Shown: piece after piece, positions 56,501 through 64,000 of the stretch
How positions within the stretch are numbered: the stretch's first letter is position 1
Layout of the letters: each line of letters starts with the position of its first letter
The notes under the pieces: generated by a model
Told to the model about the DNA's origin: nothing
Seen by the model: the letters and a program-made list of their open reading frames with translations, nothing else
Databases searched by the model: none
Assembly (NCBI RefSeq): GCF_010078235.1
Contig: NZ_JAABOS010000004.1
Span: 456,652-520,651 of the forward strand
Direction of reading: 5' to 3'
From: Cognatundibacterium crateris
Lineage (GTDB): Bacteria; Pseudomonadota; Gammaproteobacteria; Burkholderiales; Burkholderiaceae_D
Length of the DNA stretch: 64,000 bases
Position numbers and translations under genes: made by a program

Positions 56501-59500
56501 GATATCGAAAGTGTAGATATTCTCAAGCCTATGGTGATCTCAGATTCGCCAGTGCTGCAAATGAATGTAGACAGTGCTGACGGTAGCTGGGAAATGCGCG
56601 GACGCCCCAGCGTTCCCAGCCCTTATCATGAAGCCGTCAGCACCATCCATACCCGCGGACGCATTACGAAGGCAGCTATTCTGCGCCTGCCGGAAAATCT
56701 GGATATCGATGCGTTGCGTGAAAGCCATCCGTTTGTCGTTGAATCCGATGCGCATTACCGTGAGACCACACGCCGTGGTTTGCCTTATGGCCCGGCGTTC
56801 CAGGGTGTGCACACGGTATACCTGAGCGCACCGGATGCAGAAGTTCGCAGTGCGCTGGCTGAAATTGTCGCCAACGAGGAAATCACTGCAGCCATCACAC
56901 GTGGTGCTGCGACACCGTTGACGATCGATGATGGAGGTGTGACTTCCATCCTGGGCCCGACGCTGGGATATCGTGCTCATCCTGCGGTAGTTGATGCCTG
57001 CCTGCAAGTGCTGATTTCCTTACTGGCGCAAACGGAAGATCGTCCCTGCGCTTTCATTCCTGTGCATGTTGGCCGTACCCGTAGTTATGGCGTTTTGCCT
57101 GCCCGTGTATTTTGTCATGTGGTACTACGTACTGAAAGCGCGCGCTCCGGTGTCGCCGATTTCGTGGTGGCAGATGAACATGGTCAGGTGTTGTTGACGC
57201 TGACGGATGCACGTTTGCAGAAGGTAGAGTTCCGCAATTCCGCCACGACCATGCCGCGCCTGGTTGAACATTGGCGTCCTGATAGTGCCAATGCCGGACG
57301 GGTGGTTCGTGCGATCGATTTACCGGCACCACCTGAATTATCCGCCAGTCTGGCTGAAGTCCATAGCCGTATTCTTGCGCTGCATGACAGGGTACATTGC
57401 GAACGCGAGTTACATCCGCGCCTGAACACACTGGTCGCTGCCTATGCGTGCAATGCCTTGCAAGCGATAGGGGCTCAGGGTAGCTTTACACTGGGTCGCT
57501 TGCAGCGTCGCGCAGATGTCAGCGATGAACAGATGACCTTGCTGGAAAGTCTGCTGCATATGGCAAAAAGCACAGGTGCAGCCTCGGAAGATAATGGGCA
57601 ATGGCGCTTTATGCCAGCTGAACAGCAGTCGTCTGCAGATGATCAGTGGCGCGAAATCTGGCGTGATTATCCCGCTTATGCGCGGGAGTTAATGCTGATC
57701 GCCCGTATCGGCGAGAACTTGCCGCAGATTTTGCGTGGTGAGCTAAGCATCCCTGACCAAGCACTTGATGTCTTGCTTGATGGTGCGCCTTACCAGGCCA
57801 GCATGAGCGAACTGAGCGCGGCTGCGCTGGCCCAACTGATCGCACTTTGGCCTGCCGGACGGCCGATACGCGTGCTGGAACTGGCCGGCCGGCAAGGTGC
57901 GGTGACAGCGATATTGCTGCCACTGCTGTCCGGTCGCGATGCAGATTATGTATTCAGCGATGCTGAACAAGCCCATATAGACCGTGTCGCACAGCGTTTT
58001 TCCGGTGCCCATGTATTGCGAACGCAACTGCTTGATGTGCATGCGCCTGAACTGAATTTGAGTGCTTGGACCGGATGTTTTGATCTCGTCATATGTGGAC
58101 ATACGCTGGCAGGATCGCCAAACAATCTCGCTAGCCTGAGCCATGTTAATACTTTGCTTGCGCCCGGTGGGTATGCATTGATCGCAGCCGCCCATGCGCA
58201 AGCCTTCAATACGTTTTTAGGTATACATGGCCAGGAATTGTCGCGCTGGAATGACATGCTGGACAAAGCGGGATTCAACTTTGCGGTATTGGCAGATGGC
58301 GCTGAAAACTATGATCAGACTTTGTTGCTGGCCCAAAAACCTGCACAGCCGGCATCTCAAGCTGTATCTGCGCAGGAAGCGCTGGCTGAAGTTGGAAGCC
58401 GCTGGCTGGTGCTCAGTGATGAAAACCCACAAACATTCGCTTTTGCGAAACAAGTGGCAGCGCAATTGAGTCAGCGTGACTATCCTGCCATTTGCCAGGC
58501 ATTTGATACGGCAGGGCTGGCCGATTGCCTGCGGGCTGGCGTACAGCACATCGTCCATCTCGTGGGTTTGAACAGTGCCCCGGGAACGGCGGAAGGTCAG
58601 TTAGCCACGGCCCAATTGCGTTGCGCGTCGGCGATGGCCTTGCTTCAGACGCTGGAAGCAGAGGCGCCTGAAAAAGCACCCAGGCTGCACTTTGTAACGC
58701 ATGCTGCAATGACAGCGCCAGGCGGGGATGCTGCGCTTGATCCGGCACAAATCGCTTTGTGGGGCTTGGTCCGGGTCGCCAATAATGAGCATGCGCGCTA
58801 CGCACCTAAGCTGATCGATATGCATGCAGAGTTAGATGCAGCTGGCGCCAGCTTGTTGACAGATGAGCTGATACGCAGCGATGCAGAAACGGAAGTGATG
58901 CTGACGGCCGATCAGCGCTATGTGAACCGCATGGAAGCCGCTGCGGCCGGTGATTATCTGCCGCCTGCTGTCGCGGTATCCGCCTTGCGGCTCGATAGCC
59001 CAGCCCAGGGTGGTTTGGATGGATTGACGCTGCGACGGTTGGAACGCAGGGCACCTGCTCAGGGTGAAGTTGAAATTGCTGTGCATGCAGCCGGGCTGAA
59101 TTACCGCGATGTGTTATGGGCCATGGGCATGTTGCCCGAAGAAGCAGTGGAACATGGCTTTTCAGGTGCCACTATCGGTATGGAGTGTTCCGGTACCGTG
59201 ACCACCGTTGGCTCGGATGTGACTGATTTCAAGCCGGGTGACCGCGTCATCGCATTTGCGACCGCTTGTTTCGCCACCCATGTCACGACCAAAGCCATAG
59301 CGGTCGCGCCTATGCCACAAGGCCTGAGCTTTGAAGAAGCTGCCACAATTCCAACCGCATTCCTGACTGCCTATTATGCATTGACCTATCTGGCACGTCT
59401 GGAGCCAGGTGAAACTGTGCTGATTCATGGTGCAGCCGGTGGCGTTGGGCTGGCCGCTTTACAAGTCGCGAAGTTGTGTGGTGCTGAAGTATTTGCCACT

Positions 59501-61099
59501 GCCGGGAATGATGATAAACGGCGCCTGGTGCGCTTGCTTGGAGCGGATCATGTACTCGATTCGCGCTCGCTGGCTTATGCCGACGAAGTGATGCGTATTA
59601 CCAAAGGTAAGGGCGTGGATGTGGTGCTGAACTCGCTGGCGGGTGAAGCAATCACGAAGAATCTGCAAATTCTGCGTCCGTTTGGCCGTATGCTGGAAAT
59701 CGGCAAGCGCGATTTGTATGCCAACTCGCGTATCGGTCTGCGTCCTTTCCGTAACAATCTGAGCTATTTCGGTATTGATGCCGATACCTTGTTGATAGAA
59801 CGTCCTGCACTGGCACGTAAGATGTTCAGGCAACTAATTGAGCTGTTCGATAGCAAAGCCCTGCGGCCCTTGCCTTATCAGGCGGTGCCGGTACAGCGCG
59901 CGGCTCAGGCATTCCGCCTGATGCAGCAATCCCGTCATGTCGGCAAAATCCTCATCACCTTGCCGCAAGCTGGCGCAGCATTGCCCGCCGTATTCGATGA
60001 ACAGCTCACTCTGCGCGCCGATGCGACTTATCTGGTGACTGGCGGTCTGGGTGGATTTGGGCTGGCGACCGCATGCTGGCTGGTGTCGCGCGGTGCGCGC
60101 CATCTGGCGCTGTTGAGCCGACGGGGTGCGGGCACTGATGAGGCGCGTGAAGGAATCGCGGCGATGGAAGCGGCTGGTGCCAGCGTGCGCGCTTTTGCCG
60201 CAGACGTGACGCAGGCTGAGGATCTGGCTCAGGTATTCGCCGAAATCCGCACATCTATGCCGCCGTTACGCGGATTGGTACATGCAGCCATGGTGCTGGA
60301 TGACGCGCCTGTCGTGAAGCTGGATGCGCAGCGCTTGCATCAGGTATTAGCACCGAAAATTCTGGGAGCCTGGAATTTGCATGAACAGACATTGAATGAC
60401 GAACTGGATCATTTTGTGATGTTCTCGTCGGGCACCACCACCATCGGCAATCCCGGACAATCCAACTATGTGGCGGCCAATCTGTATCTGGAAGGCTTGG
60501 CCATGTGGCGCCGTCAGCGCGGCTTACCGGCTCTGGCAGTAGGCTGGGGTGGCATACAGGATGTCGGCGTACTCACGCGCAGTGCCGATTTGCAGTTGCA
60601 TTTGCAAGCGCGTTCCGGCGTGCATTCGGTGAGCTCCGCTGCCGCATTGCAGGAGTTAGGTCAGCTGATGGCATTGGGTGTGAACCGTGTCTGTGTTGCA
60701 CCTTTCAATTTGCAGCGTATGGCACAACTGATGCCTTTGGCACGCACGCGGCGTTTCCAGAATCTGATGCCGCAGGGTGGCTCTGAAGCTGCCGGACAAA
60801 ACCAGATCACGCTGGCAGCGCGCCTGCGTGATCTGGCGCCGGAAGCACGTCGCGCAGCCGTGGTGGAAACCCTGTGCGGACTGCTGGGACGCATTTTAGG
60901 TACTGGCGCGGCTCAGGTTGATGTGGCACGTCCTTTATCAGAAATGGGGCTGGATTCTCTGATGGCGGTGGAACTGGCTGACTCCCTGGAACATGAACTG
61001 GGACGTCCGGTCTCGGTGATGCAGATGCTGCAGGCTGGTAATGTCAATGCGATTGCCGATATGTTGATGGCAGCAATCAATGCAACTGCGGCTACATGA
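53579..61099 (+). CDS. reducing type I polyketide synthase (KS-AT-DH-cMT-ER-KR-ACP)
   Basis: A 2506-residue single-module synthase. KS: C177 (DTACSS), H312 (EAHGTGT) and H352 (SNIGHLEP). AT: S635 (GHSVGEA) and H742 in YPFH, a motif suggesting malonyl-CoA. DH: H944 and D1139 (VVDACLQ), but HCVQDAPVFP has Asp948 where Gly is usual. A methyltransferase-like region at about 1240-1590 has a degenerate SAM motif (VLELAGRQG at 1432). ER: NADPH motif HGAAGGVGLA near 1950. KR: TGGLGGFGLA, S2284 and Y2297. ACP: S2460 (GLDSL). There is no thioesterase. It should build a largely saturated acyl chain. The start follows KS homology; no ribosome-binding site is seen. Confidence 0.93.
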   Translation: MKTLNQKPAPIAIIGCSGRYPGGANDLNQLWQHLKDGVDGISPAKGDRWDLAYHDPDAERPHRFYAFEGGFLDAVDSFDAEFFGISPREARQVDPQQRLLLELAWEALEDANLVPKKLAGTNTAVFVGLSNHDYGELSGTQTADAYSNTGIALSIASNRISYIFDLKGPSMTIDTACSSGMVSLHMACNSLLSGDADMALVGAANMLLAPLPWIGFSQASMLAPDSRCKSFDADGAGYVRAEGGGMLLLKPLEAAERDGDRILGVILATGVNSDGKTMGISLPSAEAQARLLREVYSKAGVSPDQVFYVEAHGTGTAVGDPIECSAIGEILGSQRSGDTPLYIGSIKSNIGHLEPASGIAGITKVLLSLKHREIPANLHFNTPNPKIDFEGWRLSVVDQPVPLPEREQPLVFGVNSFGFGGTNGHAVIQEYRAASKVGGSSQAAVTNSQTQNTDQLLLISAQTPKALKAMAQQWLDYLSAHPELDWAGLCAAAIHDRTQHACRLALRAATVAAAVTELEQYLADTPGVAVSVGRASATQRSKVAFVFSGNGPQWQGMACGLMAAHSGFAAVIAEIDAHFQALAGWSLIDELQRDADSSRMALTEVAQPTLFALQVGLTHVLRDAGIVPDAVFGHSVGEAAAAYASGALTLAQATAVIYHRSTGQAKTAGTGRMAALGVSAAEAELAIASVLGAQGGFLEIAAINAPRAVTVAGSPVLLEQLCAELTEAGKFARMLNLDYPFHTTAMDVIRDELLAQLQSLQAGTCTVPFVSSVEGTLLEGGQLNAEYWWRNVREPVRFSDCAAYVMKDMGIQHFIEIGPHPVLRDYVSQCGTGLSLTAWAIATLRRPAASKPENDFDNLWTAILAAYAQGTGHIETLCAKPVQHLDLPAYPWQRERHWRGWNSIPDVIAPFHREHPLLGWRAGTHEAHWENTIDANLHAWLLDHCVQDAPVFPAAAYLEVALSAAQRLLGDTVIDIESVDILKPMVISDSPVLQMNVDSADGSWEMRGRPSVPSPYHEAVSTIHTRGRITKAAILRLPENLDIDALRESHPFVVESDAHYRETTRRGLPYGPAFQGVHTVYLSAPDAEVRSALAEIVANEEITAAITRGAATPLTIDDGGVTSILGPTLGYRAHPAVVDACLQVLISLLAQTEDRPCAFIPVHVGRTRSYGVLPARVFCHVVLRTESARSGVADFVVADEHGQVLLTLTDARLQKVEFRNSATTMPRLVEHWRPDSANAGRVVRAIDLPAPPELSASLAEVHSRILALHDRVHCERELHPRLNTLVAAYACNALQAIGAQGSFTLGRLQRRADVSDEQMTLLESLLHMAKSTGAASEDNGQWRFMPAEQQSSADDQWREIWRDYPAYARELMLIARIGENLPQILRGELSIPDQALDVLLDGAPYQASMSELSAAALAQLIALWPAGRPIRVLELAGRQGAVTAILLPLLSGRDADYVFSDAEQAHIDRVAQRFSGAHVLRTQLLDVHAPELNLSAWTGCFDLVICGHTLAGSPNNLASLSHVNTLLAPGGYALIAAAHAQAFNTFLGIHGQELSRWNDMLDKAGFNFAVLADGAENYDQTLLLAQKPAQPASQAVSAQEALAEVGSRWLVLSDENPQTFAFAKQVAAQLSQRDYPAICQAFDTAGLADCLRAGVQHIVHLVGLNSAPGTAEGQLATAQLRCASAMALLQTLEAEAPEKAPRLHFVTHAAMTAPGGDAALDPAQIALWGLVRVANNEHARYAPKLIDMHAELDAAGASLLTDELIRSDAETEVMLTADQRYVNRMEAAAAGDYLPPAVAVSALRLDSPAQGGLDGLTLRRLERRAPAQGEVEIAVHAAGLNYRDVLWAMGMLPEEAVEHGFSGATIGMECSGTVTTVGSDVTDFKPGDRVIAFATACFATHVTTKAIAVAPMPQGLSFEEAATIPTAFLTAYYALTYLARLEPGETVLIHGAAGGVGLAALQVAKLCGAEVFATAGNDDKRRLVRLLGADHVLDSRSLAYADEVMRITKGKGVDVVLNSLAGEAITKNLQILRPFGRMLEIGKRDLYANSRIGLRPFRNNLSYFGIDADTLLIERPALARKMFRQLIELFDSKALRPLPYQAVPVQRAAQAFRLMQQSRHVGKILITLPQAGAALPAVFDEQLTLRADATYLVTGGLGGFGLATACWLVSRGARHLALLSRRGAGTDEAREGIAAMEAAGASVRAFAADVTQAEDLAQVFAEIRTSMPPLRGLVHAAMVLDDAPVVKLDAQRLHQVLAPKILGAWNLHEQTLNDELDHFVMFSSGTTTIGNPGQSNYVAANLYLEGLAMWRRQRGLPALAVGWGGIQDVGVLTRSADLQLHLQARSGVHSVSSAAALQELGQLMALGVNRVCVAPFNLQRMAQLMPLARTRRFQNLMPQGGSEAAGQNQITLAARLRDLAPEARRAAVVETLCGLLGRILGTGAAQVDVARPLSEMGLDSLMAVELADSLEHELGRPVSVMQMLQAGNVNAIADMLMAAINATAAT

Positions 61100-61151
61100 A
61101 GATGGAAGTAAGCCAGCGTCTGCATTTACGGTACAGGCAGGAAAGCAAGCG

Positions 61152-62522
61152 ATGACAGTCAGCCACCTGAGCCTGGCAGAAGAAACCAGGCGTTTTTTGC
61201 AGCTTGCCGGTCCGATGATCGTATCCCGGGTCGGCCTGGCTGGCATGTCGGTTGCGGACGGCGTGATGGTTGCGCAGTTCAGCCCTTCCGGTACCCATGA
61301 ATTGGCAGTGCTGGGATTGGCGGAAGGGACGACGGGGCGCGCCTTAGATGTGGTAGCTGCATTGGTGATTGCCGGGATGACGATGGCCGCCCGTCCAGGT
61401 GGCGATCCGGCGCATAGCAGCTCGGTCTGGCGTCAGGCCCTGATGCTGGCGCTGGCTGGTGGTCTGAGCGCCATGTTGCTGAGCTTTACTGCGCCTTGGT
61501 GGCTGCCGCTGGCCGGGCAGGATGCCAGCCTGATTGCGCAAGGCGGGGCTGTCTCTGTGGTGCTGGGTCTGGGCTTTGCTGCGGCTTTAGTGGCATTGGC
61601 AACGGCTGGTTATTTAGAGGTGACAGGACGCGCCTATACCGTGGTGCTTGCAGTCACGCTGGCCAACCTGGTCAACATAGGTTTGAACTGGGTGTTCATC
61701 AGTGGCGCGCTGGGTTTTCCTGCGATGGGTGCTTTGGGCTGTGCCTGGGCCACTACCTTGGTGCGTTGGCTGATGGCGACAGGGCTTTTCGTCTATGTCT
61801 GGAATTTGCGTGATCACCAGAGGCTGGGAGTACGCCAGCGCTGGAGTGCCAAAGACTGGGCGGATGGTACAGGGCAAAGAGTGCGCGGCTATTCAGCGAC
61901 TGCGCAGGCATTGATACTGAATATTCTCAATCTCACTATCCCCTTGATGGCTGGCAGCTTGGGCGGAGCATCCATGGCGGCACTCAAGGCCGTGTTGCTG
62001 ATATTAACGCCTTGCAGCATTGTGATCTGGGGATTGTCGGACGCGACTGGCGTCAGGGTGTCCGCCAGTCAGGGCAATCCCCATTCTTTGGGGCCGCGCG
62101 CCACAGCCTGGCTGGCCGCAGGCATCAGTGCTGGCCTTGCCTTGATCATGGTTCTGCCTTTTTTACTGACGCCAGCCACCATCAGCGCCTGGCTGAGTTC
62201 TGATCCTGAACTGGTCAACACGGTCAGCAGCCTGTTGCTGATTGGTGTGGCGACCGTATTGTGTGATGCGCCCGGTTTTGCACTTAGCGCGGCGCTGCGC
62301 AGCCTCGGGGAACTGAAAACTTTATTTGTACTTGATGTTCTGCTCAGCATCCTGTTGGTGCTGGCAGCGTGGTGGCTGGCCTTCAGTCTGGAGTCTGGCG
62401 TTGCGGGTCTGTTATGGGCGATGCTGATCTCCCGTGGCCTGCGTACGCTGGCACTGGCTGCGGTGTTTCAGCTACGCACACGAAATTATTCTCACTTTAC
62501 AGCTGGCCTGGCAAAGCCATAG
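61152..62522 (+). CDS. MATE-family efflux transporter
   Basis: A 456-residue membrane protein with about 12 hydrophobic spans. FLQLAGPMIVSRVGLAGMSVADGVMV and a second-half repeat (LNILNLTIPLMAGSLGGASMAAL) match the two-fold MATE/NorM architecture. It likely exports the cluster's product or a precursor by cation antiport. AGGAAAG lies six bases before the ATG at 61152; an in-frame ATG at 61080 would overlap the PKS end. It is 52 bases after the PKS stop and 11 before the NRPS start, so the three genes form an operon. Confidence 0.82.
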   Translation: MTVSHLSLAEETRRFLQLAGPMIVSRVGLAGMSVADGVMVAQFSPSGTHELAVLGLAEGTTGRALDVVAALVIAGMTMAARPGGDPAHSSSVWRQALMLALAGGLSAMLLSFTAPWWLPLAGQDASLIAQGGAVSVVLGLGFAAALVALATAGYLEVTGRAYTVVLAVTLANLVNIGLNWVFISGALGFPAMGALGCAWATTLVRWLMATGLFVYVWNLRDHQRLGVRQRWSAKDWADGTGQRVRGYSATAQALILNILNLTIPLMAGSLGGASMAALKAVLLILTPCSIVIWGLSDATGVRVSASQGNPHSLGPRATAWLAAGISAGLALIMVLPFLLTPATISAWLSSDPELVNTVSSLLLIGVATVLCDAPGFALSAALRSLGELKTLFVLDVLLSILLVLAAWWLAFSLESGVAGLLWAMLISRGLRTLALAAVFQLRTRNYSHFTAGLAKP

Positions 62523-62533
62523 GAATGGCAACG

Positions 62534-64000
62534 ATGAATCTGATCGACAACCCTGTATTGAGTGCCGATGTGCGCGACTATTTTGAACTGAGTGGTGCGC
62601 AACGCGCGATCTGGCTGGATTTACATCTGGGTGTGAATCCCATTGCTTACCAATTGTCAGGTCAGGCCAGATTGCATGGCGATATCGATCATGCGCTGTT
62701 GCATCAGGCCATACGTTTGCTGATGGCGCGTCATGATGCTTTGCGTTTGCGCATTGATACACAAGCGCCGCGTCAGTGGCTGGAAAGTGCCGTCACACCG
62801 CCTTTGCGTATTACAGCGCTCGCCTCAAATGTAGCGCCGGACAGTGAGGTTGAACGCATACTGAGCAACGTGATGCCTTTGGGTGAGCACACTCTGTTCC
62901 AGTTCGATTTACTGCAGACCGATACGAAAAACAGCATCGTCGTATGGCGGGTTCATCATTTGATTGCTGACCTGATTACGCTGGATCTGATGATGCAGCG
63001 CTGGTTTGAAATCTATCACACCTTGATACAGGAACACGTGCTGGAGCTGCCTTCCGGAAGTTCGTTCGTGTCTATCGTGAAAGCAGATCATGTTTATAGC
63101 AGTTCGCCACAGGCAGCGGCTGATCTCGCTTATTGGCAGCGCCGATTTGAGACGCCGCCGGGTATTTTGTTTGATCAGGTAAACGCTGGTGAAGCGCAGT
63201 CACCACAAGCATCGGCACACGCTTCACAAGTACGCTCAGAAACTATGGCCTGGAGCCTGGAAGGCGCAGCGCTTAGCCGTTGGCGCACCGTCTGCACGCA
63301 GCTTGGTGTCACGGATCAGCGCGTCTTGCTGGCACTGTTAGCGGTGACTTTATCGCGTCGCCAGGGAATAGCGGATTTCGCAATTGGTTTGGCTTTGCAT
63401 GGGCGCGACTTCGCATCGAAAGATGTGATAGGCATGTTGTCGCGGGCATTGCCGGTACGCTGTCACATTCAGCCTGAGTCAAGTCTGAAGCAAACTATCT
63501 GTGCGCTGTCCAAAGACCTCGATGAGGATTTTCGTCATCAGCGTACCCCGATAGATGATTTATGTCGTGCCATTGGCATGTCAGGCTCAGGACGGTCCCG
63601 TTTGTATGATGCGGTAATGTCTTATCGCCAGATTCCTGAGCAGGTGCGTGAATTCAGGCTAGGACAATTGCATATAACAATGAGCGGTACTCCGGCGCTG
63701 GAAATGACGCCACTGTCACTGTACGTGACGGATATTGCTGATCAGCGTATGGATTTTATACTTGGTCACGACCCGGCTGTGATTGACTACGCAACTTGCC
63801 AGCGCATTGCTGCAGCATTGCAGCAAGTCATACAGGTTTTTTGTCAGTCCACAGGCAGTTGGGTATGTGAGTTAGATGTCATTGCACCGGACGAACGTAA
63901 ACAATTGCTGTCGCTTGGATGCGCGACTCAGATCAGCTTGCCACAGCTGGCTGAATCCCCGCGATTGGAACAGCAAATCAGCATACAGGCCAGCGCCACG
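62534..64000 (+). CDS. nonribosomal peptide synthetase, condensation domain and start of adenylation domain (partial)
   Basis: The frame stays open from the ATG at 62534 to the window edge (489 codons shown). Residues 15 to about 440 are a condensation domain: LSGAQRAIWLDL (C1), ARHDALRLRI (C2), H141-H142-L-I-A-D146 with Leu147 replacing the usual Gly of HHxxxDG (C3), and IGMLSRALPVR (C5). IAPDERKQLLSL marks the start of an adenylation domain, cut by the edge. A C domain placed first fits acceptance of the acyl chain from the upstream PKS ACP and its condensation with the first amino acid. AGGA precedes the start; an ATG at 62525 is also in frame. Confidence 0.9.
   Translation, partial: MNLIDNPVLSADVRDYFELSGAQRAIWLDLHLGVNPIAYQLSGQARLHGDIDHALLHQAIRLLMARHDALRLRIDTQAPRQWLESAVTPPLRITALASNVAPDSEVERILSNVMPLGEHTLFQFDLLQTDTKNSIVVWRVHHLIADLITLDLMMQRWFEIYHTLIQEHVLELPSGSSFVSIVKADHVYSSSPQAAADLAYWQRRFETPPGILFDQVNAGEAQSPQASAHASQVRSETMAWSLEGAALSRWRTVCTQLGVTDQRVLLALLAVTLSRRQGIADFAIGLALHGRDFASKDVIGMLSRALPVRCHIQPESSLKQTICALSKDLDEDFRHQRTPIDDLCRAIGMSGSGRSRLYDAVMSYRQIPEQVREFRLGQLHITMSGTPALEMTPLSLYVTDIADQRMDFILGHDPAVIDYATCQRIAAALQQVIQVFCQSTGSWVCELDVIAPDERKQLLSLGCATQISLPQLAESPRLEQQISIQASAT

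Noticed and set aside
1..64000. CRISPR arrays, tRNA or rRNA genes, complete insertion sequences
   Set aside because: Looked for regularly spaced repeats, tRNA-like cloverleaf arms and transposase-like proteins; none were convincing by eye. tRNAscan-SE and Infernal would be decisive.

Overview
The window looks like a chromosomal stretch of a betaproteobacterium of the order Burkholderiales, most likely Oxalobacteraceae (Undibacterium-like). This rests on gene content and order rather than on a marker gene: argA-yggX near hrpA, a short soluble RnfB-type protein overlapping nth, a class I fumarase beside a UPF0114 protein and acs, an intracellular PHB depolymerase, and tyrB. Base composition is mid-50s GC by eye, with conspicuously AT-rich intergenic stretches at 11.4-11.9 kb and 52.5-53.5 kb. 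I saw no rRNA, tRNA, CRISPR array or transposase gene.

Layout. (1) 0-6.1 kb: a tightly packed set for D-hydroxyproline oxidation (FAD subunit, 2Fe-2S subunit, FAD/BFD subunit, aldehyde dehydrogenase), cut at the left edge, then a TetR regulator divergent from an alpha-methylacyl-CoA racemase-like gene. (2) 6.1-15.2 kb: outer-membrane and periplasmic functions: a CBM9/DUF5916 barrel protein, a 937-residue TonB-dependent receptor and a divergent beta-propeller-amidohydrolase fusion. (3) 15.6-30.5 kb: housekeeping metabolism: aromatic aminotransferase, AI-2E transporter, glutamate racemase, fumarase, acetyl-CoA synthetase, a MoxR ATPase, two small cytochromes c, RutE-like reductase, endonuclease III, RnfB, PHB depolymerase. 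(4) 30.7-35.9 kb: a signalling pair, a TPR-PAS hybrid histidine kinase with two receivers and Hpt, and a receiver-HD-GYP protein. (5) 35.9-51.3 kb: ferredoxin plus ferredoxin-NADP reductase, hydroxyacid dehydrogenase, acyl-CoA-binding protein, YecA/SEC-C protein, SrkA kinase, RpiA, a lipoprotein-like beta-carbonic anhydrase, YggX, ArgA, two tandem paralogous lipoproteins combining a transglutaminase-like triad with TPRs, and HrpA. (6) 51.4-64 kb: a fatty-acid desaturase, a 1.1-kb AT-rich spacer holding a MITE-like inverted-repeat element, and the start of a biosynthetic cluster: a 2506-residue reducing type I PKS (KS-AT-DH-cMT-ER-KR-ACP), a MATE exporter and an NRPS (C domain and the beginning of an A domain) running off the right edge.

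The most interesting part is region 6. The PKS has no thioesterase and is followed by an exporter and an NRPS beginning with a condensation domain. The simplest reading is a lipopeptide-like product in which a reduced acyl chain is handed to the NRPS. The PKS carries a degenerate methyltransferase motif, and the DH and C domains have non-canonical signature residues. The AT-rich upstream spacer contains dyads and a 110-bp element with 22-bp imperfect terminal inverted repeats. Second in interest are the paired transglutaminase-like/TPR lipoproteins, the kinase/HD-GYP pair, and two dyads about two helical turns apart upstream of the cytochrome c pair.
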